Below are positions 57,859-64,000 of a stretch of 64,000 nucleotides of DNA, one piece after another. Every line of letters starts with the position of its first letter. Position 1 is the first letter of the stretch. The notes below the pieces were generated by a model. The model did not search any database, was not told the DNA's origin, and was given only the letters and a program-made list of their open reading frames with translations. The stretch is taken from NCBI GenBank assembly GCA_009363875.1, contig CM018686.1, positions 2,666,001 to 2,730,000 of the forward strand, given 5' to 3'. Source of the DNA: Mikania micrantha. Its lineage: Eukaryota; Streptophyta; Magnoliopsida; Asterales; Asteraceae. The position numbers and the translations under genes are program-made.

Positions 57859-59979
57859 ATGACAACCATCAGTAAGCACGATACTAAGAATGGTACTCTC
57901 AACAAACCTCCCATGTTCACTACGGATGATTATGATACATGGAAGGTTAGGATGGAGGGTTTGATCAGGAACCAGGACTTCAACTCTGAAAGTCAGTTCT
58001 TGAGGGACCATTCATCCCAACCATTGTTGCTTGCTGCTGCAGGTACTGGTGGAGCACCGTGCCAAAAGACCCATCTTTGTACTCAGATGAGGATTACAAA
58101 AAGATGGAGGTGGACTCTAAGGCACTGTGGCTGATTCAGATGGCAACCCCAAACTCTATCATACATGCATTCAATAAATGCAAGTCTGCCAAAGAGCTGT
58201 GGAACTCTTTGCAGCAAATATATGAGGGGTCAGATGATGTGAAAGAGAACAAGAAGGACATGTTGAAGTAGAAGTTTGAGAACTTTTGCCAAGAAAACAA
58301 CGAGAAGATGACTTCTCAGAGTATTTGGGGTATGTCCAATTAGCTAATGAGTTGACTGCTGCAGGAATGAAGATGGAGAATCAAGATGTCATCAGAAAGT
58401 TTCTAAGATCACTTCCACAGGTCTGGAATATCTATTATGTTTCTCTTCGTAGAACAGAAAATCTTAGAACCCTAAAGCTGGGAGAGCTATTTGGTATACT
58501 TAGTGCATACCAAATGGAAATTGACGCTCAAGAACCTAAACCTACCTCTGTTCCCTCAGGTTCAGCCGCGTTGTATGCTCCTATCCACAATCCTCCCTTT
58601 CAAAACTATCAACCTATCTACCATTCAAACTCCACACCCATTATCACCTTCCCAGAAACACCAACTCCATCAACCTCTCATTTAAACCCATTTGGAAGCT
58701 CAACTCCACTGCTCGCCTCAAGCCAGGGAGCATTCATGGCCGAAGAGACCAATTATTTTCATCAATGTCAGGAGGATTTAGATGGAATCCCTGCTGATGA
58801 TCTTGAATAAATGGAAATCAACTACCAGATGGCCATGATTTCATACAGAGCAAAGAAGTTCTATCAGAGAACTGGAGGACAGTTCAGGAAGCATAATATG
58901 AAAACTGGGTTTGGGCTAGACAAGTCTAAACTCAAATGCTTTAACTGTCAACAGCTGGGGCACTTTGCAAGAGAGAGCAAATCTCCAAGTTCTCAGCCAT
59001 CAACTTCTGGTCAGCCAAACCACAAAGCATCAAGCTCCTACAATAGTGCAAACATTGCAGAACAACATGACTTTTCAGATTGGAGCTTTCAAGCTGAGGA
59101 TGCATCCATCTCAAATAATGCCTTGATGGCCAATGACTACACTTCTTCATTCAAGGTAACTGAAGATATGTGCACCCATGAATGCTTAGAAAACATAAAT
59201 GCTTATAGACGTTTTAATGCTCAAGTCTGTAATGAGCTTGAGTCAATACAAGTTCTTAAGAAAAATTTCTTTGAAGCTGAAAGGAATTACAAAGAAAAGA
59301 TTGAGGAATTAGAAAAGTCTATCTCCAGTTTAAAACATGAGGAGACAAATAATCAGTGTCAAATAAACAATATTTTAGAAAGGTTAACAACTGCAAAAAC
59401 TAAACTTGTATTGGCTGAAGCTTACAATGACAAGTTTCTTAGTCAAGGTGAGAAGTTTGAGAAACATCTCAAAATGACTAAGATACCTGAGCTGGTCAAG
59501 AAAAAGGGTACTGGGGTGGGTTATAACAAAATGGAACCGCCATCTGCCTATACTCCAATGGAGGACGTTCGATGAAAACCAGAAGCTAGCCTTGTGTATG
59601 ATGAAATTTTGGATATACACAAAATTCAAAAAGAAAATGATTTGCCTGAATCTAGCCCGACTCAATCAACTTATACATCTAAAGATGACATTCCTAAAAT
59701 TTTGAAAAATTAAAATTGGCATCTAAACAAATGAAAAGAAACAAGAAAAACACACCATCTTTTGTGAAAGCTGAATACGTACAAACCGGGAGTACATCTT
59801 CAGATGACTATGTCACTTGTCCATCTGACAAGTCAAAAAGGGTTAAATCAAAAGATAGAAAAGTCGGTGTATCCAAGGGTCAGGTAAACCATCAAATAAA
59901 AGTCCGGTTGAAACTTCCAAGTCAGAACAATCATTTTGCCGCCGATTGCTTCTTCAATCCTAGAAGCAGAACTCTTTAA
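57859..59979 (+). pseudogene. Copia gag (UBN2 family), broken by stops and frameshifts
   Basis: The ATG at 57859 opens a Copia gag (FTTDDYDTWKVRMEGLI, then DSKALWLIQMATPNSIIHAF and SAKELWNSLQQIYEG). Frameshifts lie near 58050 and 58290; TAG at 58269, TAA at 58808 and TGA at 59573 interrupt it. The single knuckle near 58937-58980 reads CFNCQQLGHFARES, with Ser replacing the last Cys. A coiled-coil-like stretch spans 59240-59470. After about 59980 the element is interrupted by a Gypsy LTR, so any protease-integrase-RT part would lie beyond the window. Confidence 0.75.
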
Positions 59980-60010
59980 AGACTAATAATAAAAGAAAAA
60001 AGCCGGAAAT

Positions 60011-63000
60011 TGTGACAACTAGTACCTGACCGGCCGGCAAGTCCGTACGATATGTGTACTTTCAATAGTAATTATGTGTACATACATGTTTATGAACAAT
60101 ACTTGTATTAACCGGATTCGAAATACAAGAAACAGCTGTACGTATTTTCGTGTAAACTTAAATACTGTAAGTACAACACTCATTTGAAACAGAAGTTGTG
60201 TGTATTTAAGTGAAAACCTAAGTACAGTTAACACAACAAATCACGAGAAACAACAGAGTTCAAACAAATAACAAGAACAAATCGGTTGCGATATGATATC
60301 CATATATGACAGGAATTAGATGGCCGACAAGTCAGTGTGAAACCAATGTGATAACAGGATGTTTAGTTGAGTCCGATAGTGAGGAAACACAATTCAAACA
60401 ATATTGCAGTGTCGTTTCAGAATAACAAACTGACAGTGTGTTTGCGTGATTGACGATTCACACAAACATATCTGTGAGTTTAACGTTCTGAAATGATGAC
60501 TGAAAAGTAGAAAACAAAAGTTGGAAAGCAAAACCATCGTCGTGTTCGTTCGAATGACGATTCGAACGAATACGCGCGATGGTGACGCTATCCGACGAAA
60601 CGAAAATGAAAACGACACGAACGAATTTAATTTAATAAAATAAAATATTTAACATTTTACAATTTTGAAACTCATCAAAATAAATAAAATTAACACTTTG
60701 TAAATTAAAAACACTTAAATTACGCGTAAAATTCCGGAAACGCGACAAAAACACGAACCGTGCAACCAAAACAAACCCGAATACACTAGTAGTATAAAAA
60801 CCCTAAAATGAGAGTTTCCCTCTCATTTCCACCATCTATTCTCTCTCTCTAGCACCATTTTCGGATTCCACCTCCCACCACCATTAACAAGCTTCCAAGG
60901 TCCATAACTCCTTCATTTCTCAACGAAATTCGATGATTCTTGAACCCACACGAAGCTCTTGATGTCCTCTTCATAGAAGTACAACTGATCTGGAGTTTCA
61001 TCCGGCCAAATCCGAGGTATTTGAACGAGAATAACCTGAAAAATAGGGTTTTGTGTATATGTTCGACCCACAACCATTAATCGGTGTTAAACCTTGTTTG
61101 TCGAACTATCTGACCATAAGAAACGGTTGCTTTGAGTAATCACAACATGAGGCAGCTTAGAACAAGTAATGAATGAAGAGGATGATGAGGATGAAGGTGC
61201 AGGTTCGCTCAGGAGTAGGTGAAGCCGAACCTTGGCTGTAAAGAGGAGGGACACGAACCTTTCTACACCACCGAACCTTGATGCGAACCAGATTCTCGGC
61301 AAACCCCTCATCCACAAACCCTTGACCATCATCATCACCAAAGCTTCTACAGTCCCGAACCCTATGCATGCACGAACCTCTTATGGCCAACGAACCTCAT
61401 AGTAGACACGAACTCATGCATGAGTCGAACCACCAACTGGGAACGAACCTGCTCGATCACCTCTTAGCCGAACCTTCTTGAAACCGCCGAACCTAGATCA
61501 TGCAGACGAGCCTTACCCCACCGAACCAAGCACCAAACCTTCTTGCTGAAGCCAAGTAAACGAACCCTTGTGACTAAATCATTTGGGCCGAACCTTTCTG
61601 GAACTAACCTGTACCCAGCGAACCTAACACCACCAGGAGGCAAACCCTGCTGAGAACCCTTATACTACTCTTTGATGACCAAACCTTGAAGCAATAAACC
61701 CCATAGGTTCGCTGGAAGCCGAATGCCACCCCTCTGTAACCGGTTTAAGTTCAATCCCTTGGGCCCAACAAGGGTACAGGCCCAACACAAACGTTTGATC
61801 AAACAACCTATTGGGCAATTAGTTCAGTCCAATAGAGCTCACATCTTCGTCTCAATTGCAGTTAACTGGCCCAACTTTACTTCTTGGCCATTTTCATTGT
61901 TACGACCCAATATGGATGTTAAGGCCCAATCGGCCCACCATCATTCGGCCCAACTAGGGAAGATACAAACCTAAAGATTAAACAAGTAAATGATTTATAA
62001 AAATACATTGTAGCCATGTAGTGAGTATTACAAAGGTGACAACACATTTGGTGTAATTTCATAAAAGTCGACAATGAATTAACAAGTGAAGGAATAATGA
62101 TGACATAAAATTAGGTGACACAAGGTGAAGGGTTACTAATCTTTCGCCTAAAAACCTAAGTTTATACACATGACTTTATAAACAGGACGCTAAACCAAGT
62201 CAAATCTCAAATTAATAATTGATTAATTCTAAAGTTAATACCAATTACACCAGGGCCGAATGAAAACCAAGACTGAGACTCCCAAGTGTTAGCCAATTTA
62301 GGGCTAACACATACACGCGCACAAACCTATACGGCTTATGCTTATAAGTTACAAACAACGTGTAAACAATACAGGATCATGAATACACAACAAGTAAAAT
62401 CAAGAGCGCGTGCATTCTTCGTTTAAGCTAAGTCAACCACTTCCACAACAAGGTGAGTTCATATGCCCCTTTTCTTTAATCTTAACTGATTTTAAACTCT
62501 CGGGGCTGAGAAACATGCTTACTTTTAATTATTTAAAAGTTTTGCTTACATATCACTTATACTTTGATTTAGATAATATTAACTGTTTATTATTGTTTAT
62601 CATTGTATGCATGCTTGTATGATCATGTTATTACAGGAACAATCAGATGAATATGATAATGTAATTTCATATTTCATCAACACACAGGAATAACATAGTT
62701 GTAAGAGTTATCTCACAACACTTAGTTATTCCTACATGGACAAACATTGAGGAAATTCATACACAAACAAAAAATGAGAACAATTACAGAGGAACATGAT
62801 GACACAGCACAACACATGAATGATTAGAAGATATAATATCTTCTTAATATCATTCCACGCTCTAATTGACTAAGTGTGATAAGTCAATTACTTATACTTA
62901 GTCACAACTTAAAAATATACTATGTGATAGTATAGAGCATTTGGTATCCACCATGTGCATCACTTAAGGGTAATAAGACTTGTTCTTACTACAACTTAAG

Positions 63001-64000
63001 GATTACATGGTGAACATATGGATTACATTGAATGATAATCATGATAACGTAACTTCATGATAACAACATCATTCACACAATGATTAACATAATGTAATAA
63101 GACAAGTTCCTATTTAAGTTTTTAAATCACATGGAGAACATCCCACATGGAGACAACAACAACATCGATGTACATCATCCATCGTTACCTGTGAACTATT
63201 AGACTGAGGAATTTATTTTCTATCATGTCATATTACTAGTGACAGTTTCGATGAAGGCAATGGGAACACATGGTGATAGAGGTAAATCGGATGCATTGCA
63301 ATCTGATTACGTGAGGATTGCAATGGATTCCTTTTAGGCTCTATGCACTACAAGTTGAGAACAAATGACAAATAGTTAACTAACACTTTTAATAATTAAA
63401 AGTGAAACAACAGTTAACCCACATGCAATAGAATAATACAAGGAACAGATTAAGTAAAACTAATATCCTTACTACATATAATGGTTATCAATACTTCGGT
63501 TTGATAACTACAACGCTATCATCATATTATTCTATACATGATATCACAGGGATCAACAATGAGACAAACATGTGGAATGGGAATAGAAATCAATAGTTGT
63601 ATTGCAAGTAGTGTGGAGTTCTAGTAGTGATGTGGTGGGATGTTGGCTAGGGCTTATTTCCCTTACATATGCCCTATATATAAGCATCACTACTAGGATA
63701 ATATAGTACTTGTGAATATAACTATTGAGGAGCCATTGGGAGAACAGGTGAAACAAACAACATACAAGTAACATTATTAACATTGTGAATGTGCATGTGA
63801 AAGAGTCAAGGTTTTCAATTAACATACTTATGAACTCACCAACCTAGTGTTGACTTTGTTTAAATGCATGTTTTTCTCAGGTGACGAACAGGTGTAGGTA
63901 CTTACATGCAAGGATTAAGCTAGTGGACTTTTAGAAAACCTAGCTTTATTTTGTGTTGCATGCTTTTGGTGACAAGAACAATGAATCATCTTTTGTATAT
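60011..64000 (+). mobile_element. Gypsy LTR (partial, runs off the window)
   Basis: Starts TGTGACAACTAG at 60011 inside the Copia element and is homologous over its length to the 4.2-kb solo LTR at 16587-32909; about 0.3 kb of it should lie beyond position 64000. It contains hairpins at 60440 and 60545, a TATA-like GTATAAAAA near 60790 with a CT-rich tract after it, a CCGAACC-rich stretch (61200-61700) and the CCCTATATATAAG core at 63672. Whether it is a solo LTR or a whole element cannot be told here. Confidence 0.78.
60440..60570. promoter_or_regulatory. Inverted repeats H1 and H2 in the Gypsy LTR
   Basis: H1: GTTTGCGTGA / TCACACAAAC around TTGACGAT, nine of ten pairs (60440-60467). H2: TTCGTTCGAAT / ATTCGAACGAA, 11 perfect pairs around GACG (60545-60570). 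Positional equivalents of those at 16888/16994 and 36621/36749. Confidence 0.65.

Overview
The window looks like repeat-rich, AT-rich nuclear DNA of a flowering plant. I infer a dicot, and probably an Asteraceae (lettuce/sunflower-type) genome, from the style of the TIR-NB-LRR gene and of the retroelement proteins; this placement is an inference, not a measurement. It holds one convincing host gene and a dense stack of transposable elements, many nested, for which I could read target-site duplications (TSDs) directly.

Layout. 1-1.7 kb: a decayed Mutator-like (FAR1-type) transposase fused to an OTU-like cysteine protease domain. 1.74-4.56 kb: a broken Athila-type 'plant transposon protein' ORF bracketed by an array of about twenty ACGT-core palindromic motifs. 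5.99-14.62 kb (minus strand): a five-exon TIR-NB-ARC-LRR immune receptor gene whose exons join in frame to 1141 codons. Two antisense Copia-type gag-only elements sit inside introns 1 and 3, each with a perfect 5-bp TSD. 14.7-16.07 kb plus 33.2-35.8 kb plus 52.4-54.4 kb: one ancestral p-q-r segment beside the receptor gene, present about twice and split by insertions.

16.07-33.2 kb is a three-level nest: a Copia solo LTR (minus strand, TSD ATATG) holds a 4.2-kb Gypsy solo LTR (TSD CTTGG), which holds a 12.1-kb, very young, apparently autonomous Tekay-type chromovirus (TSD TAGTA, two 2967-bp LTRs, open 1522-codon gag-pol). 36.26-52.35 kb is another nest: a pol-less Gypsy element (TSD TCATT) carries inside its gag ORF a second pol-less Gypsy element (TSD CTGCA), and further downstream an ORF1-only LINE with an 18-bp TSD. 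54.5-57 kb: minus-strand Gypsy LTR remnants. 56.96-60.0 kb: 5' LTR and decayed gag of a Copia element, interrupted at 60.01 kb by a Gypsy LTR that runs off the window.

How the parts relate: only the Tekay element encodes reverse transcriptase and integrase in this window. Almost everything else keeps only a nucleic-acid-binding structural protein (gag or ORF1) or only an LTR, so it would depend on enzymes supplied in trans. The most unusual signals are not genes: sets of inverted repeats in the Gypsy LTRs whose arms differ in sequence but stay complementary (around 16.9, 36.6 and 60.5 kb, and around 39.5 and 45.1 kb), and GCAAG-rich leaders in front of two otherwise different Copia gags.
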